Assembly: GCA_016748015.1 (NCBI GenBank)
Contig: JAAOMT010000200.1
Location: forward strand, 432,984 to 496,983
DNA: 64,000 nt
Source of the DNA: Geosiphon pyriformis
Lineage: Eukaryota; Glomeromycota; Glomeromycetes; Archaeosporales; Geosiphonaceae
Direction: 5' to 3'
Shown here: one piece after another, positions 41,749 through 53,412 of the stretch
Position numbering within the stretch: position 1 is the first letter of the stretch
Layout: the number at the start of each line of letters is the position of its first letter
Notes under the pieces: model-generated
Told to the model about the DNA's origin: nothing
Database searches by the model: none
The model's input: the letters and a program-made list of their open reading frames with translations, nothing else
Made by a program: the position numbers and the translations under genes

Positions 41749-42575
41749 CTGAACATATTACATTTGAGAAAACATCATCAAAAACATACTTCAATAGATA
41801 ATACTAACATGACCAATTACCAAAGAGATTTACAATCATTTTATGCTTCTTAATCTAGCTTTTTATGATCACATCTACCTTAGACTTGATCAGATTAGGC
41901 TTCAGAATTAAATTGTCATCAACAATTAAATAGTCCAACACCATTTTGTAAAAGAGATATTCTAATACACTCTTGATAATATGATTTTTGTTCATTTTAA
42001 AATCTTTTATCTTCTTATCAATTGCTGAGATTTCCTAGTACATTTTAATTCAACATTTTAGAGAAACAATAAGATTTTCTAACCCCAGCTAAAACTAATT
42101 TAATAACATCAAAATAAAATTCCAAAAGAAAAAGAGATTTCACCTTAGAGGCATTAATATTATCAAAATAGTCTCATGTATCCAGCAATAAAGCAAACTC
42201 ATCCTAAAAATTCAGATAAAAGGCTTTAATAATCTTAGACACCAAAAGTTTTAGCTTGTGAAATCTGAATAACTTCTTAGTAAAGACACTATTATAGTTC
42301 TTAAACCATTTTTTTTTTAAAATCTTTTCAGCTGATATATACATAGTCTTATGAATAGCATCCCATATTGCTCCTAAATCTGAGAATCTTACAGTTATAA
42401 AAAACTTATCAGAAAACATAGCAGCATTTACTATTGTAGTTTCTTTAAACTTGAACCATTTAACAACATTAGTATTCTTAAAATTAAACTTCCAACAATT
42501 CCTATTCACTTGTTTGCAAAGGAAGCATAATTGCATATCCAAAAGTTCACTTAAATCTACTAACATAGTAACTGC
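41749..42575 (-). pseudogene. LINE1 ORF2 region between endonuclease and RT
   Basis: The minus strand from 42,566 reads VDLSELLDMQLCFLCKQVNR, WKFNFKNTNVVKWFKF, NAAMFSDKFF, IWDAIHKTMYISAEKILKKK and FHKLKLLVSKIIKAFYL. Below 42,200, stop-containing frames continue with FALLLDT and VLAGVRKSYCFSK. I recognise this as the segment after the APE-type endonuclease in non-LTR elements common in Glomeromycotina genomes (established resemblance, not searched). RT is absent because the E4 LTR begins at 41,748. Confidence 0.7.
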
Positions 42576-43489
42576 TGTTACAGGTAATTATTTCTGCTGT
42601 TGAATTAAATAACAAATCCGTAACTTGGTGCTCAAAGCTAATTGCAGTTGATAGTGATCTGAAGGTTTTGTATCTGAAGGTTTTGGTTGAGTTTTTTGTA
42701 TAATGGACAAAGATTCAGTGGTGATGGTATTAGTTTTCCTAGAGTCGCAATTATGCCCAATTTCTTTCTTAGCTTGGCGGCCGGATTTATTCTGGCAGTC
42801 ATGCCCTTCTGATAAGCTATCTGTTAATATATATAATTCTATCCTTATTTCTGGGTCTTTTATCAGGCTATCCTTGACATCAATAACTCAGCGCTTAATC
42901 CTTTTAATCAATTAGTAAACAATAAAAAAAAATAAAATAAAAAAAAATAAAAAAAAATAAAAAAATAAAGAAAATAAAATAAGAAATAAGTATCCTGTCA
43001 ATAGCTGTAATCAAGAGCTATTGTGCCAGCAGGTTAAGTAGTGGATAATAACATTAATATAGGAGTGATTTCATTTCAAGTTATAATATTCTATCTTTTG
43101 AAGGAAGGATATTTAATAATTATGACCTGCGAGTCTAATTGACTCTGAGAGTCCTACTGACTCTCAGTCTTTTTAACTTTGAGCCTAATTGACTGCCTAA
43201 ATTTTTCTCTTCTTTTCTAGCTTCTGATACTACTGCTATATATACATAATTGAGATTCCTCAATTCCTCAATTCTTCACACCAGAAATTCTGGAATTCCT
43301 GAAATCCTGCAATTCCTTTGAGAAGAATTCTGGAATTCTGGAATCCTGCAATTCCTCATACAAGAATCCTGAAATTCCTGGAATCCTGCAATTCCTCTGA
43401 GAGGAATCCTGGAATTCCACATTTACTACATTTATTCTGATTGGCTAATTTATGTACTAATATTTAATTCCTATATTCTATGAGTAATA
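42576..43489 (-). repeat. Solo LTR in LINE1 ORF2, with perfect CTGC target duplication
   Basis: 914 bp, TGTTACAGG to GTAATA, flanked by CTGC at 42,572-42,575 and 43,490-43,493. It has a TATATATACATA box near 43,236-43,248, GGAATCCTGCAATTCC-type repeats (about 43,255-43,415) and the stem CAATAGCT/AGCTATTG (42,999-43,023). Removing it restores the LINE reading. No internal gypsy sequence remains, so it arose by LTR-LTR recombination. Confidence 0.9.
42999..43023 (-). other. Conserved LTR stem in solo LTR (8 bp perfect)
   Basis: CAATAGCT (42,999-43,006), loop GTAATCAAG, AGCTATTG (43,016-43,023). Followed on the transcribed strand by a pyrimidine-rich tract (42,930-42,990 on plus is A/G-rich), as in E1 and E3. 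Confidence 0.75.
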
Positions 43490-43493
43490 CTGC

Positions 43494-44480
43494 ATAGTAA
43501 TCAGTATTAAAGTGTTTATTAACATTTATAACATTGTGACATACTATTGTATTAATCAAATTTGAAAAGATAAAAATATAATTGATAGTTCTTTCAGCAT
43601 CTTTCAAATTTTTCCATGTAGAACTTCTTGTAACCAAACATTCTGACAAAGAATTGACTAACTCTAAATTGAGGCACTTCCTAAAACTTGCACTTTTCTT
43701 AGACTCATTTTCATTGAAATTTTCATTCAAAACCACAAAACTGCTAGAATTAACTGTCTTAGCTATAAAAAAGTTAATCTTCAAAGCCAATTCAAACCTA
43801 ATTTTAGCAGAAGCATTAGCATATAAACCCAGAATTGTAATTGAAAACTTGCTTTTAAAGAGAAGCCAAACTAAAATAAGATAACTAGAAATCTCCTTAA
43901 TCTTAAAGACATAATAAGCCAAAGAACTGTTTATAATAATAGCCACTTTAGCTTTAAGAAAACTCTTGTCCAAACCAGAGGTAAAAATTTGCACTTCATC
44001 AAATTTACTTATAATCTATGGCTTAATATTAAACCTCAACTTTATTTCTATTACAATTAAAATCACATTATCAAAATTGAAATGTCAGTATACAATATTC
44101 TTGTATTTAGTAGAGACATTAATGTTACAAATATTGCATATAGCTATTTTTCAGATCAAATTATTTATTGAGAGGAAAGATTTACCAAAAAAACTAAATC
44201 AGTATATAACTAATCCAATCTTGCCAAAACTAAATTGACCAAAACCTTGAAAGCGATTATTTTTGATTCCAAACCACTCATCTTAGTAGTCAGAATCTTA
44301 GAACTGCTTAAATTCAATTCCATAGTATCAATACTTACAACCAAAAAAAAAAAAATAAAGAAGACTTGTGAATTATTCAAAACCATTTTCATATCCAAGT
44401 CCATATTTAAAGATACAACTCCAGCAGTAAAAAGAGGTTGTAAAACAGACACTAAAGACACCAAGTCAACCACACTTAAC
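43494..44480 (-). pseudogene. LINE1 ORF2 N-terminus and APE-type endonuclease
   Basis: The minus strand, 43,994-43,494, is almost wholly open. It reads VQIFTSGLDKSFLKAKVAII, LLFKSKFSITILGLYANASA, INFFIAKTVNSSSFVVLNEN (where a GDFN-type block is expected), FRKCLNLELVNSL, STWKNLKDAERTINYIF and HFNTDYYAV (for TDHxxV). Upstream, to about 44,480, lie IAICNICNIN and a helix LESKIIAFKVLVNLVLARLD. The Asp/His positions that matter for nicking are partly replaced (NENFN, TDYY), so it is dead. The boundary with ORF1 is approximate. Confidence 0.72.
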
Positions 44481-46200
44481 TTTCTTACAATGCTCGAAAC
44501 TTAATTAATCAAAAGTTCTAAAGAGTATTCCAGAAAAGCCAAACAAATACCTATTGACAAAACATTATCAAAAGTTAACATATTATTTTTTTTATCTAAA
44601 ACACCAGAAACAGAAGAATGAAAACCAAATTCAGGACCAATATTATTAGAGAAAACAACAGGTAAAACCACCTAAGCCCAAGTTTTGCCACCAAAAAAAA
44701 CTGAATAAGCCACTGAAGCCCACTTTTTTTTATATATGTTTGCCAAACAAACATGATTTTAAAAACTGAAAGTTTTTTTTCCACAACCATCTAAATTCAC
44801 ACTAATCAAACACTCAATAGAAACATAATCAAATTGTTAATATTTGGTACAATAGGCCAAAGAAAAACCAATTTAATGCAAATTTACACCTCTGAAAACC
44901 AGCAAAGAATTAATGATATTATTTTTTGACTTTTTACTATTAAAACAAATGATTACACATCTATTATAAACATATATAACTGGATTACAGCCAATAACAC
45001 AGGTTTTCTCACTATAGAATGCCAATAGATCAGAAAGATCATGAGCAGTAGTCCCAGTAGACAAAGTATACAACAAAGCCCAGTATTGATCTCTAGTTAT
45101 CTATGTCTGTTTATTATTAATAGTCTTTGCCACATACATAGAATCCTTTTTCATAAGAACTAATCATTTAGAAGCAATCAGATTGGCAATATTCACTGAC
45201 TCAAACTTCATTAAAGTCTTTTACCAAAGACCAATCAGTTGCATTTTGATTGAGATAATTTTGCCAAATTTGAAAAAAACTGATTCTATGGCTGATTTAA
45301 GAAAAAAAACTGGGATTTCCTTGACAATTACTTCTCAATCCAATTGACTGTTTACTTTTTTTATATCATTATTGACCAAAATTTTCTCACAAATTGCCAA
45401 TTTTTTTGCCTTATTTAAACTAAATTCAGTTGTAAAAGATAACTGGATAATCTCTGGAAATTTTGAGGAAGTCAAAGCTCTTCCAAAACCATTAATACAA
45501 TAAAAATTTTTTTTAAATTTATTAATTTATCAATATTGGTCTTGCCAGAAATGGCAGAAAGTTTAATATCTAATGCAAATGATTTACATAAACCAAAATT
45601 CCTGATTTCTTTGTCTCATGACTTTATCAATAGCAGCTTCAGAGATTCATTAAACTTAGGCAGTAGGAGCACTAACATGTCATTATTATCACTTTCTTTA
45701 ATAAAAAAAGACACATTCAGTGGTTGTTTTAAGACATATATTCTTATACATATTTTTTTCAAAGTAATATCATCCATTATATTGTCTATTTTAAAAGTGT
45801 TGGAGTCAATGTAGCTCATTTTTTTAGCAACTGTATTCTTTATGTTTTCTATATTTGACATCTTACTAATATTGCTTTTTTTGCTATCCACTTCACTGCC
45901 CCAAGATTTAATATGTTTATTATCAGTAGTATACAACATGTTAATAGTCAAAAGTCCAATTGATGAATCTACCATATTACCAGAAGCTATAGGCTTTTTT
46001 ATTTTTTTGTATAAAAAATCATAAGAGTATATATTCTTAACTTATGCTTTTTTCTTATTGCCAGACTGAGTCCTCGATTCAATTAATATCAAACTGAAAA
46101 CACCAACAGAAAAGTCTATTGTATCCATAGCAACAAATAGAAAAGCATTAAAAGAAATAACTGCAAAAATAAAAGGTAAAAGAAAAAGGGAATATTTAAT
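44481..46200 (-). pseudogene. LINE1 ORF1 (nucleic-acid-binding protein), decayed
   Basis: Open blocks on minus: 45,975-45,616 (SWGSEVDSKKSNISKMSNIE, NTVAKKMSYIDSNTF, IRIYVLKQPLNVSFF, LPKFNESLKLLLI), then KLSAISGKTNIDKLI, and 45,076-44,873 (LYTLSTGTTAHDLSDLL, CVIGCNPVIYVYNRCVIICF). The same protein starts on the plus strand at 52,186 (LINE3), which confirms the reading. It looks like an RRM-like/Gag-like ORF1 of a Jockey- or I-like LINE. Many stops. Confidence 0.65.
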
Positions 46201-47170
46201 TACTTTGGTTACTCTAAGCTCTCATTGTGACCAAGGGATCAATAAGTATAGTTTTTTAAGATTAATATTTAATATAATATTATTGTTTTTGGCCAAATTT
46301 AATGTTTTTAATCTAGTTTTTTTTAATATAAAAATAACACAAATAATTTTATTAATTTTTGATAAAATAAAAATACTTTAAAACTATTTACACATAAAAA
46401 TAATTTTTTAATTGATTTTAATTTATTTTAAGAAAATTTGTTATTAATTATTAAAAAATTTATATTTAAAGCAACAATTTTTTGTTTTAAAAATGTTTTT
46501 ATTATTATTAACAATTTTATAATTTTTATTAACTAAAAAATATTGTTATTTTATTATTAAATTTGTTTTTTATATTAAAAAACATTAGAATTATCTAAAA
46601 ATCTGTTTAAAAAAAATTTTTTTTTTATTATCTAAATATTAATTAAAAATTTTTTTTTTTGAAAAAAATATACAAATTAGATTATTAAGTATTTTTTTAG
46701 ATGTTTTTTTTTAATATTTTATAACTAAAAGTAACTATTATGTTTATTATAAAAAAATTTTTTTTTTAATTAATTTATTTATTTAACAAGTACAATCCAA
46801 TTACTATTTAGTATACAAAATTAAACAAAATAATCTTAAATAAATATGATTTATGCACTTACTATATATAACCAGCTACTTAAGCTAATCTAAACAATAC
46901 TATGCACTTATATAAATCATTATGCTATCATCAACACCAGAAAAAAAGCATAAGACAAATATTTACCAAAACTTACTATCAAAAATTCAATAATATCAAG
47001 CATATAAATCATGCTATTTGATAATTCAGTATTTAATCCAACAGATAACTTAAAAACCACACTATTATTATCCACTAATTCAGTCTTTTCTACTTTTACT
47101 TTATGTTTTATTCTAATATATCATATTGTTTAATAGTAAAAATTAACTAATTGGTGGAAAAAATTTATTA
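46201..47170 (+). other. Extremely A+T-rich spacer
   Basis: Homopolymer runs of A and T dominate (for example around 46,600-46,790), with no open frame, no LTR ends and no recognisable repeat unit. It separates LINE1 ORF1 from the 3' side of LINE2. It could be decayed LINE untranslated sequence or the original host DNA. I see nothing functional in it. Confidence 0.5.
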
Positions 47171-48310
47171 AAATTAAAACAGTCTTTTTTTTATCATTAA
47201 ACATTTTCAAAGCTTCTTTGGTCTAATTTTTAAGAACAAATTCTTTGCAAAAAATTATGTATAGCTTAACATCAAACAGACAGAATAGCAAAAAACACAT
47301 AACTTAAAAAGACACAGACATTCTACTACCAGTTAATAATTACCAAAACTCAATATAACCTAAAATTAGAATTTCTTATTGGCCCACATCTTCTGAACAT
47401 GTGAATAAATGGTCAAAAGTTTCTACTTCTTTACAAAACAAGCACAAAACATTTGGATAAAATATGTTATACAGTTTTTTATACATAGTAATAAAGAGTC
47501 TTCCATAAACAGCTTTTATTATTTGAATTTTTAAATTGTTAATAAACACACTTGTAGTGTCAATAAGCATATGTAAATTAAGATGCCAAATCTTAGCTGT
47601 CCAAATTTAATTAATATCATGAATAAGAGACTCATCAATAATCTTAAAACCTAAATCTATTTCTTAATAAGCATTAGCTATTACCTTATAAATGTCCCAA
47701 ATAAAATAACAAGCATTAACAAAAACCACTAAACTATTAGCCACCAAATGCTTTTTAAAAATGTCAAGTAAAAAGAAAACAGAAAAACGAACAGCAATTT
47801 TAGCCAATTCATCAGCACAATCATTGTTAAACACACTAGAATGCTCTTTAACTTTTACTTAGACCATCTTCAAATTTTTGTCACTTATCAAATTAGTGAT
47901 TAAACATTATTCTATCTAACATCTGTTGTAAAAGTCTGGTTCAAACAAACCAAGATTTAATTTGTATATATTAATAGTTATCTAACTATTCAAATTCAAG
48001 ATCACTATACTAAAAGAAGATATATATTTCAAAACCAAAATGACAGCATATATCTTAATTATTATAAAAAACAACATACCAGAAATTCCAACACTAACAC
48101 TTACATTTATATTTGGAAAATAGATAGCCACTCTACTAGTTATTTTTGGTATACTTAGTTTTTTAAGTGAGTTATTAGTATAAATATCAAATATATTAAC
48201 CCAAACACTATGTAAAAGATCTCTTATTAATTCAAACTTGTCTGAATCTAAGACATTACAAGAAATTAAACCCAAAATGATTATATTATTCTCAACAACA
48301 AAATTCATCT
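47171..48310 (-). pseudogene. LINE2 RNase H and C-terminal zinc motif
   Basis: The minus strand from 48,308 reads DIYTNNSLKKL (for TDGS), AIYFPNINVSVSVG and FSIVILNLNS, an RNase H pattern with the acidic residues replaced. At 47,570-47,376: LKIQIIKAVYGRLFITMYKK and LCLFCKEVETFDHLFTC, a C-x2-C-x7-H-x3-C motif. RT followed by RNase H and this CCHC is typical of I/Jockey-like LINEs. Stops occur throughout the middle part (47,580-47,980). Confidence 0.68.
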
Positions 48311-50930
48311 TATCTAAAAAACTAGATGTAACAATAAGTTAAAATAAAATAGAACCTTTCAAATCTAATCTTTTCTAATGGTAAAAAGTTACTTATGTCA
48401 TTAGCTTATTATGCTTATCCAAAAATCTGTTATTAAAAATAACATTATGGTATTTTAAGAAGACTACCAACTTATAATAGGCTGTTTTTTTTAAGATATT
48501 TAACATCAAAAACTTTACTAGACTGTAAAAAACTTGTAGTAAGTTGTTCCTTAAAAAAATCTTATTGCTTAAAAACACTTTTACTATCTTAGTAAAAAAA
48601 TTGTTTACAAGACTAATTTTTAATTTGACAGAATGCTACAGAAAATTGGTTGAGACCCAGCCTAAAATTTGTAAATCTAAAATTTGATAATTAAATAGTT
48701 TATTAAGAATCCTCTTAGAGTTAGCAAACAAAACCATTGAAGTTATCTTATTTTTAATCTGTAATTGCTCAAAGGACTTCAAGTTGTAGAGCAATAGATA
48801 ATACAAAACTTTATTGAAAAAATTTCTAAGCAATCTGGCTTTTGATTTCAAGCTTTTCTAATTAAAAAATTTCACTTATAACAAACATTAACTGAAATAA
48901 AATTAAACTGTGTATGATAATAAACTATTAGCTGCAAAACAGTAAAAACTAAGTAACAAAACTGTTTATTCGAAATTGCTTTTTTTAAAACCATGTTTGC
49001 AAAAAATCTAATATTTAAATAGGTCTTGGCCAAACTGAGTTTGAACAAATCTTTAGTGAAAATATAAATTTCCAAGTAATAATGTGACTTCCTTTTTCTT
49101 GTAACTAATATTAAACTTTTATTGATTATTAAAAAAATTTTACTAACTCTTTGGTTGATAAGAATAACTACTGTTTTGCCATTATTAATTGAAATATTAT
49201 GGATATCAAAGAATTTATTAGCTATGTTTAAAATATACTGAGTTAAAATCTGGTTATTTTCCACCCAAATCATGTCATTAACAAAAGCACCAGCTATGAG
49301 AATTGATATTTTCTTACCTGTGTTTTCCAATCTGTCTGTTCTAGCCACAAATTTTGTATCAATATAATAATTACACAAATATTTATGTCTCTTAATTTTG
49401 CATAAAAAAAAGTCATAAAAAATTCTTCAAAGAAGAGATAAAAAAATTTTTTTCTGATCTAATTTATCATGAACATAATAATCTTTTAAAAAACTAAAGT
49501 TAGTCATTACTCTGTTAAAACAGTCTTGATAAATACTGCCAAAAAAGCTAATAAAACATTTACATATCTTAATATACTTCAAACTGTTTCTTAAATAATG
49601 TTAGCCAACTGAGTTATATGTCTTTTTTATGTTTTATAAGACCAACTAAAGTTCTCTATTTTTTTTCAAAGCATCTTTTACAACAGAACTAATAGCAAAT
49701 ACTGGAGAATAAGTTGAGATACCTTTTAATACTAAAAATTTATTGCCATGAAAAATACCAGATTTATTATATATAAAAGATATTTAGTCTGAAAATATCT
49801 TTAATAAAATTTTCTTGGCTGTTTCAATTAGTGCTATTGGTTTTGTATTAGTTAATATGTCATCCTAATTATAGAGTTTTGGAATCATAAAAATCCAAGT
49901 TTTTTTCTATAAATTGGAAACTGTGCTGGTATTTAGACAACAATTTAATAGAACCAAGAAACAATTTAAGATTACAGAACTGCAATGTTTTCACAACTCA
50001 TTTGGAATGCCAAACAAATTAGCAGTCTTGTTATTAGATAAATCCTCCACAATTAAGGTCAACTCATTCAAACTAATATGCTTTATAACTTCAGAAAAGA
50101 TATTATTCTTAACATAATTTAAAGACATATACTGCTAAGACCAAAGATTAGATATTAATCCAAGCATTTTTCTTTTATGAGTTCAATTTTTTATTATTTT
50201 AACTATCTTATCTATTATTATTTTAAGTTTCAAAATCAACTTCTTGTCAACTGTCAAATGATTTAAAATTATCTTCTAAAAAGATTTCTTCAAAATATTC
50301 TTGATTATACAACTTTTGTTTGTACAGAAATTTTTCATTCTTTTATTAATTGCAATCTTAATTACAGTCATTTTTAAAGCTTCAAATTCTTAAAATTTGG
50401 ATGCTTAGTACTTTTTCTGAATTTTTAACAAAAATAAAAGAATTACTTTACTTCTTTGCATACTGTTAATGAAAGATGACAATTCAAAAGAACTAACTAT
50501 ATTTAAATCTGACCAAACTGATCTAAGATAATCAAATTCACAAATATTCTCTGATGAAAAAATCTTTACAATTTTTAAAACCAAAATTTTCAACCAGCAG
50601 AACCTTAAAAATTACTTGTTTTTGAAATTACTAAAGTCTTTGAATTAAGTTTTATAGAAAACTTTATTTGCCAACTCAATCATTACCAATCTTAATAGCT
50701 TTTACATAGTATCTAAATTATTATTTTTTTACAATATAAAAATTATTACATATTCAAGACATTTATTTTAATGAATATTTCTTAAACTGAATTCATTTTG
50801 TTTAACAGCATTCTTAATATCAAACTTCCATTGATTTCTGTTAACTTACTTATAAATCTCATTTAAGTATTCATTTAAAAGACCATTCAAGCCAATTGAA
50901 ACCACAACAACCAAATAATTAGTGTTAAAA
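48311..50930 (-). pseudogene. LINE2 reverse transcriptase and linker, decayed
   Basis: The clearest block is 49,378-48,872 on minus: CNYYIDTKFVARTDRLEN, ISILIAGAFVNDMIWVENN (FVND for F/YxDD), IANKFFDIHNISINNGKTVV and ILINQRVSK. Further down are SKARLLRNFFNKVLYYLLLY and LKSFEQLQIKNKITSMVLF (thumb region). Upstream, 49,900-50,930 keeps only fragments of the ORF2 linker. The FADD-type box plus INNGKT block identifies a non-LTR RT. The changed Asp and many stops make it dead. Confidence 0.75.
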
Positions 50931-51660
50931 AATTCAGAAACACTAATAACTTCACACTTAATTACTGCTGATAGAAGATAAATATTAACTAAAACATAAT
51001 CAATGATCTTTTTTGTGTCTTTTGAATTACTCTATATTAAAATTTTAGCAACTAAATTACTTATTAGAGAATTGTACAAACCCAAATTAAAACATTTCTT
51101 GAAATTTGTACTATATTCTATACTATCTTTATTAAAATTTCCATTCAATATAACATAAAAACTTGAATTGATTATCTTAACAATAAGTAAATTTATCTTA
51201 TTTATCTGACTAAACTGTATATTAACTAAAGCACCAGCATATAAACCCAAAATAGTAATTAAAATTTTGTTGCTAAAAAGCAAATAAATTGAAAAAAAAT
51301 GATTAGAAACTTCAGAAACTTTGTATATATATCAAACTAAAACATTGTTTATTACAATAACCATCCTAGCACTTATATAGCCAGTGTTTAAAACAGAAAC
51401 AAAAACTTTTACACTCTGAAATTTATCTTTAATTCAAGATTTAGCCTAATTTTTCAACTTAATTTCTGTAATAATAGAAACTCAATTGCCAAATTCAACA
51501 TATTACCTAATTATGTCTTTCTGTTTTGTTAAATTGTTCATTTTTTTGATATTATACATAGCTACTTTTTAGATAAATTTACTTATTAATACAAAAAATG
51601 TACTAAAGAATTTAGAGTTATATACAATTAATCTAACTTTTTCAAAATTAAGTTGAAAAT
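50931..51660 (-). pseudogene. LINE2 APE-type endonuclease, decayed
   Basis: Minus strand: FSNKILITILGLYAGALVNI, INKINLLIVKIINSSFYVIL, then NGNFNKDS and FKKCFNLGLYNSLI, aligned residue for residue with LINE1 (43,494-43,994). The upstream part, to about 51,650, includes FQSVKVFVSVLNTGYI and MYNIKKMNNLTK. The catalytic Asp of GDFN is Asn. It marks the 5' part of LINE2 ORF2; no ORF1 for this copy is seen. Confidence 0.68.
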
Positions 51661-52185
51661 TTTTTTGGTTTTATTTAGATTTTTAAATTTAAATAGTTAA
51701 GTTTAAAACTATAATTATAAATTAATAATATTAATTAAAATTAAAATTAACTTAATTACAAATTAAAAATATATAAATAAGAACTTATAAAAATCTTAAA
51801 ATATAATAAAACTAGTTATTTTTTAAATTATATGTAATAATTATTTATTTTTATTAATATTTATTATTTGTTAAAATTTTTTTGTATTTAATTTTAGATT
51901 AGATTATATTTTTTTGTTGTAATTAAACTACTTATTAATTTTTTTTTACATAATTTTAATAATAATTTTTATAATATATGTTGTAATTTTTATTAATAAT
52001 ATTTATAATATTAATTTTAATAATATTTAAAAAATTATTACAAATTATTAAAAATCTTTTAAATAAATAACTTTTATTTTAATATTTAACAAAATTATTA
52101 AAACCAAATTAATTTAGATTAATTTAAAATTAATTATTAAAAAGAAAAAAAATATATTTCTTTTGTTAATTCTCCAGTTACAACA
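51661..52185 (+). other. A+T-rich spacer
   Basis: Long A/T stretches with no open frame, between the 5' end of LINE2 (minus) and the ORF1 of LINE3 (plus). Similar in composition to 46,201-47,170. No terminal repeat or motif found. Confidence 0.5.
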
Positions 52186-52657
52186 AAAGTGAAATATTGC
52201 TAAAGAGATATTTGTTCCTATTCTTTATTCCCTTCATTTTCTTAGCTATTTCTTTAAACTTATCTTTATTTGTGAATATAGAACCAGTAAGTTTTGTTGT
52301 TGATAGTTTTGGATCTGCTTTAGCTGGATTAAAGATCCAGTCTAATGTCAAAAAGAAGAGAGTAAATAGTGTATACTCTCACAGTATATTATACAAGAAA
52401 TCTAAGAATCTTAAGATCAGTGTTGATATGACTGACTTATTTACTGGCCTGTTAGACCTGACCAATATTGGTAATATTAATAGTAAGTTTTCAAAGTCTT
52501 GGAATAGTAAAATAGAAAGTAAAACAAGTAGCATGAATGGCTTATCAAACTTAGAAAACATGAAAAATATTATTGCTAAGGAAACTAGTTATGCTAACTT
52601 GGATGCTTTAGTAATTAATGACATAAAAAACAATATTACACCCAGAAAAATGTGTAT
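52186..52657 (+). pseudogene. LINE3 ORF1, 5' part, cut by E3
   Basis: From 52,197 the frame is open to the E3 LTR: LKRYLFLFFIPFIFLAISLN, VNIEPVSFVVDSFGSALAGL, KKKRVNSVYSHSILYKKS, TGLLDLTNIGNINSKFSKSW, SNLENMKNIIAKETSYANLD and NDIKNNITPRKMCI. It matches LINE1 ORF1 at 45,616-46,150 on the other strand. The frame continues after E3 at 63,768. The hydrophobic start is not a clear signal peptide in this family. It ends at GTAT, the E3 target site. Confidence 0.72.
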
Positions 52658-53123
52658 TGTTACAGGTAAACTTGGTGAGTATGAGAAATGGTAACGTTTA
52701 GTGCTCTCAATTATTGATAATGCATCTTTTGCGTAATTCTGTTGGCTTAATCTTGATTATCAATCTCTGAAGGTCTATTTCTGGATGTGAATTTTACCCA
52801 TTGAGTTCTTTGGTTATAAGGCACAGAGTTTGTCTTTTATTGATTGCAACGTTTTTTGTAAATGTGAGCTTTCTTCTCCAAGCTAACAAGCGCAGTTATT
52901 AGGGTCTGGCGTTGTCTTTTCACCCTTCTAGTAAGTTAACAAGATAATGTTAATATCCAAAACTTAGAGGAAGCTTCCCTTTTTTACCAGGCTATTACGA
53001 AGTCTATTCCTAGATAGTCGATTTTACTATGTTGCCGCTCCACAAAAAATTAAGACAGAAAAAGAAAGAAAAAGAAAAAGAAAAAGAAGAAAAGAAAAAA
53101 GAGAAAAGATAAATTAGTATCGT

Positions 53124-53148
53124 CAATCGCTGTGATCAACAGCGATTG
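53124..53148 (-). other. Conserved LTR stem in E3 3' LTR (9 bp perfect)
   Basis: CAATCGCTG (53,124-53,132), loop TGATCAA, CAGCGATTG (53,140-53,148). In the partner LTR (63,151-63,175) the stem is CAATCAC/GTGATTG: the G-C pair has become A-T with both arms changed. Confidence 0.8.
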
Positions 53149-53412
53149 GTCCAAATTGTTAATAGGTTCAAGGCGGTTATGCTAAGAGCATCTGTTCTAG
53201 AATGGAGATATAAGACAAGAGTTAATTCACGTAAATTTCACGAAGTTTGAGAACATGAATTTGTGATTCTAATTTCTTTTAATAATTGGTTTATTTCAGA
53301 AGATGAAATAGGGAAGATAATAAAGAATGAAGGGGTATGGATATTTTAATTTCTGGTTTAGAGGTTTGTATCTATTTTTTCTTCTTCTTTTTTTCACTTC
53401 TACAACTACTTG

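Noticed and set aside
42204-42566. A host gene with an open frame of 120 codons
   Set aside because: It joins the LINE1 endonuclease sequence once the solo LTR with CTGC duplication is removed, so it is LINE ORF2.
43582-44504. Plus-strand open frames of 89-100 codons
   Set aside because: They are antisense to the LINE1 endonuclease and lack any recognisable feature.
46201-47170. A centromere or replication origin in the A+T-rich stretch
   Set aside because: There is no tandem unit or defined motif, only A/T runs like those at 51,661-52,185. Composition alone does not support it.
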